Source: Dipylidium caninum (lineage: Eukaryota; Platyhelminthes; Cestoda; Cyclophyllidea; Dipylidiidae). Taken from it: DNA of 64,000 bases. Positions 29,901 through 41,900 of the stretch are shown here, one piece after another; within the stretch, counting starts at the first letter, position 1, and the number at the start of each line of letters is the position of its first letter. The notes beneath the pieces were generated by a model, which had not been told where the DNA came from, made no database searches, and saw only the letters and a program-made list of their open reading frames with translations. The stretch covers positions 186,001 to 250,000 of the forward strand of contig QEYB01001152.1 in assembly GCA_017562135.1 (NCBI GenBank), read 5' to 3'. The translations under genes and the position numbers were made by a program.

Positions 29901-32900
29901 TATTTCTTCCAGGCGCACGTTATGCACCATCGTCTGGGACCCGCCAGTGCCGGTTCCATTAGCGCTGCGCTGAACTGCGGCTTTGCGCTAAAGAAGGAAG
30001 ACAGACGCTAAAGTGGACGAAAGTGCTTCACATCAGCGGGGTCGAGTGACAGCCGACGCGGGCTCGGGGGACAGGCGAAGAGCAGCCAGTCTCCAGCACT
30101 CAAATGCAGGCTTGAAGACTGTTTAATTAGCATGTCATTTGCATTAAATCACGGAGGCGAAAAAATAGAGGAATACGGCAGTACACGAGTCAGAACTTTG
30201 ACTGAGGTATACTATTTGCACAAACAGGACGCGATCGCTAAGGGTGCTAGGTCCTAAGACCGAGTAATTCCTGGGCGGAGAGAACACGCACTCGGAAACT
30301 GCCATTTAAGCAATGGTGGTGCGCGTTCAAATTTAAGTGCCGCCCCACGCGACCGCGATAAGGCGTAAATGAAAGCGAAAGTCGAAGAGGCCGGGCGACT
30401 TGGAATGCTCCCTTGGTCCATAAATGGGGGAGGAGAGAAGTGCTGAAGAGCAAAATGGTGAGCAATTCACTGACTGCATCCATCCACAGGACCCCTCTTA
30501 GCTGCACGGAAAATATCGGATGGTGAGGCGAGAGGGCGGTCATTTGAATGGCACAACAGGGCCAACATCCGGTCAGAACGAGGAGACAGTCCCTTGTCCT
30601 CCAGTGGGTGACAGGAGTTAAGCGAGGCACAGCCAACAGGATTTTTAGCGTTAATCTGTGACACCGGCTAGAAAAGGACCAAATGGCGGAGCGGAAGCCG
30701 CATTTCCCCTTGGCCTGGAAAGACTAAGTGACATCACGAGTAACGCGCCCTTCGGACCCGCTGATTGGCTGCGCGAGGGCATTTTCATTGGCAAACGATG
30801 GCGGAGAAGGCTGCTTTTCAGTCTCGATGGTGTGCGCCCCACGTGGGTAGCGACCTGCGCCCATCCGGTCCTGGGTGAGGACAAACCACGCGTCCAAGTT
30901 GAGAAGTTCTGTTTACCTGCACACGATCTGACGGGCGCCCCACATGACCACTGCCACCCGATTACCCGAAGCAGAGGGTTGCAGTATGATTTGAGCCGAG
31001 CACACGCTCGTTTACATCGAATCTAGAGGCTGCTACTTGCTGATAATCACGTTTGATGGGCGCCCGGCGGCAAAACTCTGCAGAAATTTGCAAAGACTAT
31101 TTCGTTTGCAACCATCTGACTTTCGGCTGTGTCGGTGGGGCTTGGTAGTAGTGTAAACAACCGTCAAACTGGCGCCTTTACCTCCGACTTTTAATCAGGA
31201 GGCCTCTAAAACATCGAAAACGATTGCAGGCGGATAGCGGGAGAAATGGGTTATTTTGGCGAAATTATTCAGGAAACAAGGCTATCCGTGGACGCAAATA
31301 TATTGCCTCAAGCAGATTTGAGAAATTGGGAGTTGAGGGGAAGAATAGTTGCCTTTGGTCGCCTTCATTTGGAGTGCAGCAAGTCGCTGTCTCGGTGAGT
31401 ATGTCGGTCGCTTCATATAACCGTGGAAAATTCCAGTCTTTTGTCGAGCGGAGTCCGTTTGCGTCAAAATCAAGTGGACGATGCTAAAATACGAGGCTAA
31501 TCACTCATGCTTGAACAAAACGCGCTGTGCACGTGGTCCTGGTCATGCCAGGAAGCCGGGCTAAGCCTACACCGTTGCAACAACAGCCATGCAGGGACTC
31601 GCCTCGTCAAATGAAAGTCAGTGTGAAATATTTGGTTCTTCCACTCAGGTCATTTGTAAATCGACTTGAAGTACCATTAGGAGTTTTACATTCGGTCCCG
31701 ACTTACAAATAAACTGTCAAGATGACTTGTTCCTACTTGCGACTTTGGTGTGCGCGAATAAATGCGAAAGAACTCGACTTGAAAGTGAAGTGAGATTCTC
31801 TCCAGAGGGCAGCGTATCCCTGGTGCCGGACCCCTCGAAATGAACAACAACTGTCTTAAACTACTACATGGCTTCTAGACTCCAAGTAACATGAATCCTT
31901 GAACTTTGGTCAAGTTGGCACATAGGGAACTGCGGATGGCTCGCATTCAAACAAGCCGGCTGCGGCCCCGTCATAGAGAGAGAAGAATCAACGAGCCGAG
32001 TTGAACGCGATGACTAGGGGAATCGCTCGATGCGAATACGTGAGATTACAGCTGACTAATGGTGCAGACACAATGGCTACGATTCAGTACTTTGTTGCGT
32101 TAAAGTGGTCCTACCCCTGATGTGCCCAACGCGTCCAGAATCAGGTAATTTGCTCGCGGGCGGCATGGCATATGACGTTAATGATTAAGCAGACAAACTG
32201 ACATATCGACTATGCGCAGGCAACCATAGTGACTTTGTATCCAACGTCCTCGACACTTTTGTCCAGCATTCTGAGAGGGGAACGAGTGAACGAAATCCCG
32301 TGGTCATTACCAATGAGGGGGCATTCGCATTGTGACAGTTGCTGAAATTTTTCCGTTGAGAGGACCGGAGTGGGGTCGGCCCTTGTGATGGAGGGGCGGA
32401 GACAAGGCCCAAAAAGACCGCAGAACACCAAATGGTTGGCTTTACGATGTAATCGAGGGAAAAAAACTACTGGGAAAGCTACGCACCACACCCAGTGAGG
32501 AGCAAACGATTGGGTGGCCTACGCCATCAACCAGGCCTCGGTGGTTGCGATGCCTATCAGACGGGAACACAAAGTCCCGACTGCTGACTTCGAACGAGGG
32601 CGTTGGGGAAAGTAGAGACGAGGGCAAGCGTCGAGGTGACGTTGGGCGTCCTCGCTCCGCCTCGCCTCGCCCCGCCCCGCCCCGCCCGCGCCATGCGCGC
32701 GCGACGCGACGCGAGGGGCGATGCGCCTTGACGGCCACACCCAGGGCGATGGTGGGCGAACGGCCGGCTGGCGCGGTGACTCAGCGGGGGATGACTCACC
32801 GCGGCGAGCAGGCACCACCTGACGTAAGGCCTCCTCGGCCGGTCGCCGCCAGGGAAGGCCGCTTTCGCGACCGCAGCCGCTTCCTAGCGCACTTAAAGCA

Positions 32901-35900
32901 GGTCCTGCCTCCTGCCTGGTTTTGGGGCAAACGAGCTTCATTTTATCTGTCCTAACTCCTTCCAGTTCAACAAATCGCCAACGTTAGAGTGCAATTAGCG
33001 GGCGTTTAGGTAGGAAACATTCATGGCATGCTTTAGCCCCCAGTACTTTCCGCCAGTAACACTGCAAGATTATCCTCCCTCAATGAAGGCAACAGGCATG
33101 TCGATGCACCTACGTAATTTATAGCAACTCATCCGTCCAAGTAGTGCCGTTCAAGGAGCTAAAGGCGTGTGTACATTCACTAACCCACGCGCCTTCTAAC
33201 GCGGCCTTATCCATCATCGCATTTATTAACCTAATCATTCGCATGTAAATAGGAGTGACTCCGTCCGAGTTTGACCAAAAGGCATGTCATTTAACTAATT
33301 CCCTTGTTTTGTTTACACAAGCAAAAATACCGCTGCCACAATTTCAGCTAGCCGCTTGATCTCGGACTCCCAAGTTCGTGTGCAAATAACGAAATACCGC
33401 TTTCCACCACTGCCACCACTTCTCAGGCAACCCTTAATTTAGAAACAGTTTACAGATGAGAGCCGAGTTTTAAACAACTCGAAACCCGCTCTATAAATCA
33501 GCCGTTACTTCTGACCCTCTCTGGTGTTTGCCGTTCGGAGAATTCGGTTAAGTCGACCAACCATTGTTCCAGCTGACTTTCCAAGTTTCTAGAAACACAT
33601 CAATGCCACCTTTTTTCCCCGATTTTCCACAGATTGACACCTTCAGGCGCCGCCCTACTATCCTCGCCTGTACACCCTCGGCCTGCGGAAGTCGCGTGAA
33701 AAGTGTGGATGTTAGCTTCAGGGCAAGCGGTAGTTCTGACATTTTCTTGGCGAGACCAGGGAGGGGAGTGTTCTCATCGCCACTACTGACCCTTCGAGGT
33801 ATATGTTAAATGCCAAAAGTACAGGTCGATTACGTAATGTCATATTAATAAGTTAAAAAGTGGACAAAGTAGCAGTAAGGCGACTTCGAAATCAAAAAGG
33901 AGAGGATTTATTCGGAAAAGCAAAAAACCTGCTTTGCTATGCCGCGTCAAGTGTAACTGCAATTAAACGAATGGTATGCTACGAGAAGCGAATATTAAAA
34001 TATTCCAAAAAAAGATAATTACTAGGTAATTTAAGTATTTAAAAGGATCCTTAACGGGATCAAAACGACTTGGGTACGATCTAAAGATCAGTAAATGAAG
34101 ACTTTTGAGCAAAAATTTATACGGAGGTAAGCAATAAATGTACCTTGCGCACGCGCCTCAAATTAAAGCAAAAACGGTGAAAGTAGGACCCTACCTTGGA
34201 AATTTCGTACTGAGTGACATAGAGAAGAACGGAGAGACCAGCAACAATTCCTGCCTCGAGCATGGGCCGGTGATTGCCAACATTCATTGAGAGGTTACGC
34301 AGTAGACCCACCACCGCCTTGACCAAAGTCCATGAAGTGAGGGGGTTGTGAGGAGGTTGGCAAACGAGACCAAGCTCTGGACAGACCCCAGCCGTCGCGG
34401 CGTGCAACACATGAGCAACGGGAATATGTCCGCCGAGTTGAGTAACAAATTCGCTGCGCGCCTTCTCTTCCTCTTCATGACGACTTGTCAGGTGACGGAG
34501 AGCACACATACTTGGTTCTAAGATCTCTTCTTTGGCGTGACAATGTCCCAGCGCATGCAACAGACCCCGCAAACCTCCTCTCTATAAACCATGGCATGAA
34601 TCATCTTAGACTACTTACCCTATAGACAATCAATTTGTTGGCGCTATTATTGCATGTGAGATTAGAGAGTATTCCAGCAGCACAAGTGACGATGTTCAAA
34701 TCATTACTGCCGAGGAGTTGAACAACTGTCTGGAGAATAGGCTGGAGATCGTTTAGTTTGGTTGCAGCATCGGATAGATTGCGCAATGTCCACAAGCAGT
34801 TAAGCACCAGACGAGAACTAGTGCTATTCAAGTGTTTGGCCAAAGCCTCCATGCCTCCAGCCTCGATTATCACTGGTTTGTTCGATGTGCAAACACTGAG
34901 AACCTTAAGAACACGGGCAGTGGTCCACAGTAATTTCTCATATTGATAAGTATTGAGAATGCGAATGAGCTCCGTAGGGCCATCTCCAGCAAGAATCTGG
35001 AGCTTACTTTCCTGATGGCTGTAGGCAAGGATCTGGAGGCAATCAGTGCAAATGGTGAGGAATTTAATGTTGTTCTTCTGTAGCAGAGATGTCAATTTTT
35101 GAAGGCAACCACTTTGTCGGACGACCGCCTTTGCACCTTCTTGATGAAGTAAGAGATTGTGAAGAGTTGTAATGGCGTAAAATAAGACAGACTCAACTGG
35201 TGAGTTAAGAAGTCCTACGAGGCAGGGCACGCAATTAGCGAGAAAAATTTCCTAAAGGTGGAAATAAAAAAGTGAGTTATTTACCTTGAGGCCCGTTTGT
35301 GTTTGAGACATGTTGTAGAGTGTCCCAGCTAAAAGTCGAACAGTCTCCGGGTCGCCGGTAGGATCCAACGCCGAAAGGATACACGAAATCATTTCTTTTG
35401 ACTGAATTAAAGCATCTATGGCTTCAGATTTGCTTAGATGAAACACCATTGTAGAAGCCTGATAAATAACAAATTTATCGTCTTCATCTTTGATTAACCG
35501 AACGAGCTCAGGAATAGCGTTTTCCGCCTCATCGGTGTCGAGATCAGATATTTTGTTACCCCTAGGGTCCATTGGTGGATCAGACCTAGAACAGGTCATA
35601 CTGGCGACTTCGCTGTTAGGGTCAATTCCAATAATACTGCTAGCACTTGGAGTACCGGGAGATAGTAAACACGACTCCGACGGGTAAACAGACATGGGCC
35701 CGCTGGATGACCAAGCAGGAACGTAAGGAGCTGACGCTTGACTGAGAATACTTTCCTCCGGCTCAATTTCGTCAAGATTTCCTTTGCTGTTAATGCTGGG
35801 TGTATGCGTTGTCAACGCAGACTGGATTCCGGAGTCAGCGAGGTACTGGTTTTGTTGCCAAAGACGGGTTTGCTGCTTTTTATCAAGAGGTTGCATTGGT

Positions 35901-35998
35901 GCTTCCAGTAAGTCATAAGTTTCGGATAAATAGGTGCAGCTCGAAAGTTCTCCACGAGGAGGATTAAGTGGCTTGCTTGTGGAGTCAAAATTAGCCAT
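23411..35998 (-). CDS. CTNNB1 homologue: Beta-catenin (armadillo), signalling type, six exons, about 1066 residues
   Basis: Beta-catenin is the Wnt pathway effector: it is degraded after GSK3/CK1 phosphorylation and otherwise enters the nucleus to act with TCF. Exons are 35998-35285, 35251-34619, 34581-34195, 29987-29826, 27240-26479 and 23953-23411, with splice phases 0, 0, 0, 0 and 1. The N-terminus has the phosphodegron [14 protein letters not shown], with Ser56, Ser60, Thr64 and Ser68 spaced by four as in human Ser33/37/Thr41/Ser45. The armadillo domain runs from about [12 protein letters not shown] to [12 protein letters not shown]. It keeps the two lysines matching human K312 ([12 protein letters not shown]) and K435 (LSDAATK). 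The alpha-catenin binding segment before the first repeat is not recognisable, as expected of a flatworm signalling paralogue. The tail is Gly/Pro/Gln-rich. Exon 5 lacks one base near 27070 and exon 6 has one extra A near 23645, so the sequence as given would not translate through. Confidence 0.94.
24932..26478 (-). other. Outer part of beta-catenin intron 5
   Basis: The intron runs from 26478 to 23954; the part from 24931 down is inside the right palindrome arm. The outer part is of mixed composition. No additional exon or known mobile element was recognised. Confidence 0.7.
26479..27240 (-). CDS. Beta-catenin exon 5 (last armadillo repeats and Gly/Pro-rich tail), one base missing
   Basis: From the acceptor CCGCAG it reads [50 protein letters not shown]. 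The frame must then shift by one near 27070 (CAG-TG where CAG-GTG is expected) to continue [20 protein letters not shown]. Both parts align with human [20 protein letters not shown] and LLHSRNEGVATYA. The tail has Pro runs, a Gly/Ser-rich run of about 35 residues, and a His/Gln-rich end. The donor GTAAGT leaves one base; 762 nt is one short of the length the phases require. Confidence 0.9.
27241..29825 (-). other. Beta-catenin intron 4 (2.6 kb)
   Basis: GC-rich around 28040-28240, otherwise mixed composition. Several open frames of up to 120 codons occur on both strands without recognisable domains. Nothing further was identified. Confidence 0.75.
29826..29987 (-). CDS. Beta-catenin exon 4
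   Basis: The exon has 54 codons, [18 protein letters not shown], then [19 protein letters not shown] and [11 protein letters not shown]. It matches human [24 protein letters not shown] in position and sequence. The acceptor CTTTAG and donor GTGAGT are both phase 0. Confidence 0.93.
29988..34194 (-). other. Beta-catenin intron 3 (4.2 kb)
   Basis: The intron is AT-rich near exon 3 (33.0-34.2 kb) and GC-rich toward exon 4. It contains a CpG-dense stretch at about 32640-32880 with a CCCCGCC-repeat run at 32651-32692. No coding exon on either strand was supported. Confidence 0.8.
34195..34581 (-). CDS. Beta-catenin exon 3 (armadillo repeats around 8-10)
   Basis: The exon has 129 codons, [20 protein letters not shown] to YEISK. 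It contains [20 protein letters not shown] and [20 protein letters not shown]. The loop between those segments is more divergent than in vertebrates. The acceptor is TTATAG and the donor GTAGGG. Confidence 0.95.
34619..35251 (-). CDS. Beta-catenin exon 2 (central armadillo repeats)
   Basis: The exon has 211 codons, [20 protein letters not shown] to [11 protein letters not shown]. It contains [49 protein letters not shown] and [20 protein letters not shown], the most conserved part of the TCF/cadherin-binding groove. The donor is GTAAGT and the acceptor CTTTAG. Confidence 0.97.
35285..35998 (-). CDS. Beta-catenin exon 1 (degron and first armadillo repeats)
   Basis: The exon has 238 codons from [16 protein letters not shown]. 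The degron DSGIQS begins at residue 55. After a Ser/Pro-rich linker come [19 protein letters not shown] and [16 protein letters not shown], equivalent to human RAIPELTKLL and LSKKEASRHAI, then [15 protein letters not shown]. The donor is GTAAAT. Confidence 0.94.
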
Positions 35999-38900
35999 GG
36001 TTTACAGAAATGAAGAAAAAAAGAGGCTAAAACGCAGCAACACCTCGTAAATCGAAATCCATGGACGCCAACGAGTGACCCTGAGGGGAAATCAGTAACC
36101 ACTCTAGCACAGTAAAAGGAAATATTAAATATGAAATCACAGGTTAGAGTTTGGATTTATTAACTTGCTTGCTCCATTTAACACAGTTCGGTTTTTAGTT
36201 TTTATTTAAGAAAAAATAATGCAAATACATTTTAAGATGTTGATTATTTTAAAATGCTGTACACGTATGGATCAACAAATGGCAAACTGTTATGAGTAGC
36301 ATAGAAAATGACCCATAAGGTTTCCGGGGCTTAACAGCAGCCACCTTATTGTCCTCTCCTTTTTGTTAATTTATAGCAAAGGCTTTAATACAGGATGCAG
36401 CAAGAATGAGTAACCAAAAGCAATACTCTTGGCTATGATCAGTAACTCCAAATTCTTCCGGTTGAATAGGTCAACTAAATTTCAAACTATTGAGCCACAC
36501 TTCGTGCTATCCATTTTAAGCCTCGTTGGAGAGTGTCTTCTATCAAATCGCTCTTAACATCGATACACATTATGGAAGCTGTTGACTTTGGCGTTCGCTT
36601 ACTACCTGTAGTTATGTCGAAATCTATAAGGAGAAAATCAGCCACATAAGCACAAAAAGTGGTACCTAAGTATGCTACTCCAATCTCGTCAATAGTTATA
36701 AGAAAGCATAAGCAAATTATCTGAATTTGCAGAATAAGATATGAAAGAAGGTCTAGGGGCATTAAAGTGCGATTAGGCAAAAGAAATTAAAATATGAGTA
36801 CCTTTTTGCGTAGGAGGAGATGAATAAAAATAAATTAGGCTAAACATTTACATGTTGTAAGGAGGATTCTAAGCTTTATTCCCATTTGATTTATTTCATT
36901 ATGACGGGTATTGTAATACTGTTTCAACAGTAGTCAATTCTTATGAATTAACTCGAGCATGTCAAATGAGCGATACAAGCCTATTTTATCTGTACAACGA
37001 TTTGCTAAAAAATTGATGCATTAGTTGAATTTTTGCATTAGTCACACTAGCTGGTATCAAGTAACATGGAGAATGACTGTCCCACAGAACTGCCTTTTCT
37101 GCTACGGAAATTTAATGAAATTTGGGATATTCGCTAAATTAAGCAAATGAAAAAATGTTAAAATGGTGCGAAGACTTAGAAGTATATTAAAAGCAGTGAT
37201 GATGTAGCGTTGCAGCCTATGATTAGATCCTTATGTGTACATTAGTCGAGGAAAACTTTCCATGCACACATCGCTAGGCGATATACCATTTCTTCCTCTT
37301 ATCAGTATCCTTGCAAGAGAAAAATAAGAGGAAGAGAAACAGAAAGAAAAAGTACCCGAGAAGGCTAGGGTATAATGGCAGTAATGGTGCCTAATGCCGA
37401 TATTCTCCTGCCTCGACCTCGTGAATTTGCTTTAAACTGAACATATCTTGTCATTATCATATAGTTTCAAAATACAGGGGCGTGAATCTTTCTTTGCTTC
37501 GAACTTGCGACATTGGTACAAAAAAATTTATTCACTGAGTTAAAGCAACCTGTTAAATGTAGCCTGTCGACTTGCTCCACCTCAAATTGTGATCTTTTAG
37601 GACTCATTTGCTTATTTCGTATGGGGCTCAATCAAATATATGGAAGGAAATTTGCCGGCAGCTACTACTACAACATGTTCTGTAGTGCTTTCCTAACAGT
37701 GTATTTTTAAATCACTCGATCACGTACATATGAAGATTAGCGTAGTTTCGATTGAGTAGCATGTGATTGTTTGACTTTACGAAATATTCCTTTTGACCTT
37801 ATTCACATGGCGACAAGCGTCTGCCTTTGCAAACGGCCTTTCCAGAATTTCGTTTCATGCGTTAAAAACATTGAACACCAGGTAAATGTGAAACTATTTC
37901 AAGTAGGCTTGTAAAAGTCTCCGACGAAAATTTACCTTCCTACGAATTCTTCATTTCAGCTATCCAAAATTTAACCCGACTGTGGTGACCGTAATATGAA
38001 GCTCAGAGATAATTAAGGAGAGGAAAATAACACAATTAAAACAACGGCCATCTTGAGTGCAAGAATTAGGCGCCCACCACTCACGACGGCCAACTCATTG
38101 TGGAGGTGGAGGTGATGGAGAAACTCAACAACAGCTTTTCTCCGCCATCTAATTAGACAGAAGCGACATGTCCACTTCATCAAGTAAGACATGCCCTTTG
38201 ATCGTCCGGGTGGCTTGACTTTTCTTTGTATGGGCTGGACGGTGATGTAGTAATTCATTTTGGTATTCAAATCACAGTGCTATGACCAGGCTTACTCCGT
38301 AGGTTTCTTTCCACTGAGCCAACAAACGCAAGGATGTGGGGAAATTTCTTGTCTAGTTTTACAGCACGCCGTGTGGAAATGGTATGTTAAACTGGTGCAG
38401 TCTTCCTCCGTGTGGCAGAAACGTTTGTCAGGGAGAAGTGTGCGATTAACCAGAGGATATTTTGACTGGATTTTTCCTCATGTCGTTTGCCCTGGTCGTA
38501 CGGTGGAAGGGAATGCTTTTGATAAGATAGCACGTGAGACGAGGAAGGTGTCCGAGGCACAGGAGTATGCACTGGAAGACTGAAAATGTAACTTTGAAAG
38601 TTTGTAGTTTCTTTTTCTGCGATAAAGTGACTTTAGTATACTATTCCTCTTTGAAAAACTTGCTTATCTCAAATCCATCCCACGAATGCGTAGAAGGAGA
38701 GCCCATTTGTGTGAGGCAGGTTTGAGATGACTTGAACCAGGTTAGATAAGAAAATTAGGACTCGTCTGAAGAGCAGGATTTTGCCTGGCAGTTAATTTGA
38801 GATGTCTGGAACTTCACTAAAATTATATATAAGTGAAATCTAAATGAAACACTTATACTCCACATTGGAAATATTTGCTTACGATTAAGGAAGCAATTTG

Positions 38901-41900
38901 CGTTGAAGAGACTGTGAGTTGTAGTGTTTTTTGCTGCGTCTAAAAACATAGAGGACATTCTATTCTTGGGCTGAATGAGGGGGCAATTATAACGGCCTTC
39001 TCCACACTTCGGCTGAAACTCTGCGCAGCAGTTTTCAACCATGAGGGAGATAAGTTACCGATTCCCTTTCTCGCAAAACATGTTATGGTAGGATGCAAAC
39101 AGTTTGAACAACTAAAATTCATTTAGCATTTTGGGGAAAGATAGCGGAAAAACGACATTGGGGGGGATCGTCCCATTTTGGTGTCACTGCAGGGCAACGG
39201 TTGCTATGCGGGGCGATTCTTAGCCTCGATTGGCACTCTGCCGGTGGGAGCATTGCCGCCGGCAGCCTCAACGCTTTCGTGAGCTTATTCCTCATAGGAA
39301 AGCCTTCCTGCAGCTGAAGTCTTTCGAGATCACCGAGGTGTAGTTAATTGCGTTGAGTTTCTCACTGTTCTTGTCGCGGGACGCGCGGTTCATGGGTCGT
39401 CATTTTCCCTGAGCACTGGTGGTCGGTACGCGTAGGGACGTGGAAAGAGGCGGTTCAAGCCTCACGAGGCGTCCGTCTCGTGACCAGCCTGTTCAGTAGA
39501 TGACTTCAGCTTCGTCTCATGCTTCTGGAGTGAGGTAGTGCCTCTGCGGGATCTGCGAGCCGACCATTCCCGTGTCCACCTAATCAACTCAATTGTCTGT
39601 GGCCATGGAAGAAACCGCATTCGAAACCCAGGCGAAGGGTAGTGTGTGGTGACGGGAAGCCTAACTGCTGTCGATCCCATCAATAATATGTTATGCTCTG
39701 GTTGCTCCCATTATTGTTGAAACTCCCCAGCTCTCGCGCCCATAGTGCGCCAGGGATAGGGCAACGCCCCCTCATTCACATAATCCCTAGTAGTAGACTG
39801 TGCTCGCTACCTAAAGACGGTTCTTCATCGCCGAAGTCCAAGAGTATTGGGGGCGAGTCGCGGACACTACGAGCGTACATCACCTGAAAAAATAATGTCT
39901 TCGTTCTTAGATCCATGGGCACCGGGATTTGACCAAGTGCTGGAGCGCTGCGAGACACCGAGAGTTTGGGAATCACTCCCATTTCGCCATGTGTCCCTGC
40001 AATTTCCTTGTCGCCTACTTCCTGGTAGGAATTATCCTCAGAATGAGTAGAGGAACTGACAAGCCCTTGCACACAGCTGCTTTGACGTGGCGTCTAATTA
40101 GTTAAAGGGGGACCGCATTTTTATGCATTTCATTCCTTCCAAATTTCCGATTTCGCTTGAGGGCGTTTGGCTCCTGTATGGACTTAATCGTCGTGATGGG
40201 TCGACTAAGAACTCGAACTGCCTAATACATCTTCAGAGAGTTGACGGAGAACTTTCCTTCTGCTGACATTCGCAATAGTCCTTTCTCTTAAGTTGCCATT
40301 CGCCCACCCCTTCTGACTGCATGTACTAAGCGAGAGTCCAGCGACGACTCTCAAGCGCCGCGCTGGAGGACTTGTGACGTGTCCGCCATTCCGGTTAACG
40401 AATAAGTTTATACGAGACCTGTCATGTCGTCTGGCAAGGGAGCAAGAAAACGAAGAGCGCGTTCAACTGAGGGAGTACCAACCGACGCATCTGTTTCCGC
40501 GGCGGCTGTCCGATTGCTTTCGCGGCGACAAGGCTTTCTCACACGTTATGCCATTTGAAGCGAGTAACACTGTTCGAAATCCCGTTCCCAAGCCACACTA
40601 CTAACTCGCACCTCGAAAGCTTCAGGGATTCTGTGAAAAGCTTAAGCATTCGACAGTAGGGGACTTCCGGTGGCACCCAGGCTGTGCTGTTTTTCCACGA
40701 CTTTTGAAGAGATCGACGCAGTGGGCATCAAAAGCTCTTAGAAATGGGAGAGAGTCCACGGAAGTGAGGAAGAAAAAGAAGACGAGCCCGAGCCGAAGAA
40801 GACATCGGTTTTAACCTTATGAATGTGGTTTGCCGTTACCTTGTCCATATTGATCGTGTCGAGCAGTTCAGACTTTATGAAGCAGGTGGGATAGCGAGGA
40901 CCTCATTTTGACCTTCGCGACTAGAGCGATTCGGTCGCAGTTCGTCCATAGGCCAGCCGCATCCAATGCCCAGGCACTGGTTTGGGTGTGCATAACCCGT
41001 CTCCGCATTCGGGATGCAAAGGCGGTCAAGTACAACGACGGCAGGAAAACGGGACTGGTGGAGCATCCTCGCATTCCCTTAGCCCACACCGAGGTGCTTT
41101 ATCCCCCCTCTGCCTCTGAGTGTCATGCCCAAATCGCTGGTGTTTGCTTCATGCGTGCCCCATTGCCTAGTCACCACGATGCGATGCTGAGTGGCGCGCA
41201 TTCCAGGCCCTGTTGAGGTGCATTTGATGCTCCCATGTCGCCTCGCGCGTGCACGATCCCAGTGTTCCCACGTAGCCACCTGACGCCGTGCGCCTTCCCC
41301 ACGCCCGTGAAATGTGGTTAGTCCTCGAATAAATGCACAAGTTAAGTTCTTGAAGTGTGGCCCAAGCAAATAATCCCAAACGACAGACGTTCTCTCGAGC
41401 ATGTGCTTCCGACGGAGCAGGCACCGTCAGTGAATGCTAGGCGTTGTGCTGCGGCCCCACTACCGACCGCGAGCAGCAAATGCCACGTTCGAGTGCCATA
41501 GCGGTGTGTGCACAAGGCAGAGCCCTCGCCGCCGTTGCTGCTCGTGATGGTCGCAGCGGAGTGGGTATTCAGTCTACCAGAATGCCCATTCACCAAATAT
41601 TCGCATTGTTTGTACCCGTGGCAATCTTGGGTGGTAGGCGGGTCTGCGACACCCAACTTGTTTCGTTAGGCCGCACGAGATGTCGGCGACATCCCGCCAG
41701 GATCGTGGACCGACACTGTTTTGCCGCACAAATGAAGCGAATCATCTGCTTCTCGAAGAGGAAGTACAGACGTGCTGGAAGTGGGCATTGAGGCTGATGC
41801 CTCACATACAGCGACCCTGAGGGGACTGGATACGTTGAAAGAGCACCGGATGCACTTTTGCCATCTCCAGTGCTTGTGAATCGCTCTTTTCGCCGGTGAA

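Noticed and set aside
36487..36620. Minus-strand exon-like segment with acceptor ACTACAG and a C-terminus ending LQRGLKWIARSVAQ, reminiscent of small Arf-like GTPase tails
   Set aside because: Only about 40 codons, in AT-rich DNA, and no G-domain exon (P-loop, NKxD) was found nearby, so chance is likely.
39450..39480. GGTTCAAGCC, resembling a tRNA B box
   Set aside because: No matching A box or cloverleaf stems at the proper distance.
39806..39890. Minus-strand exon-like segment with a good TTTTTTCAG acceptor encoding VMYARSVRDSPPILLDFGDE
   Set aside because: No neighbouring exon or family match; one plausible splice pair of this size is expected by chance in a window this long.
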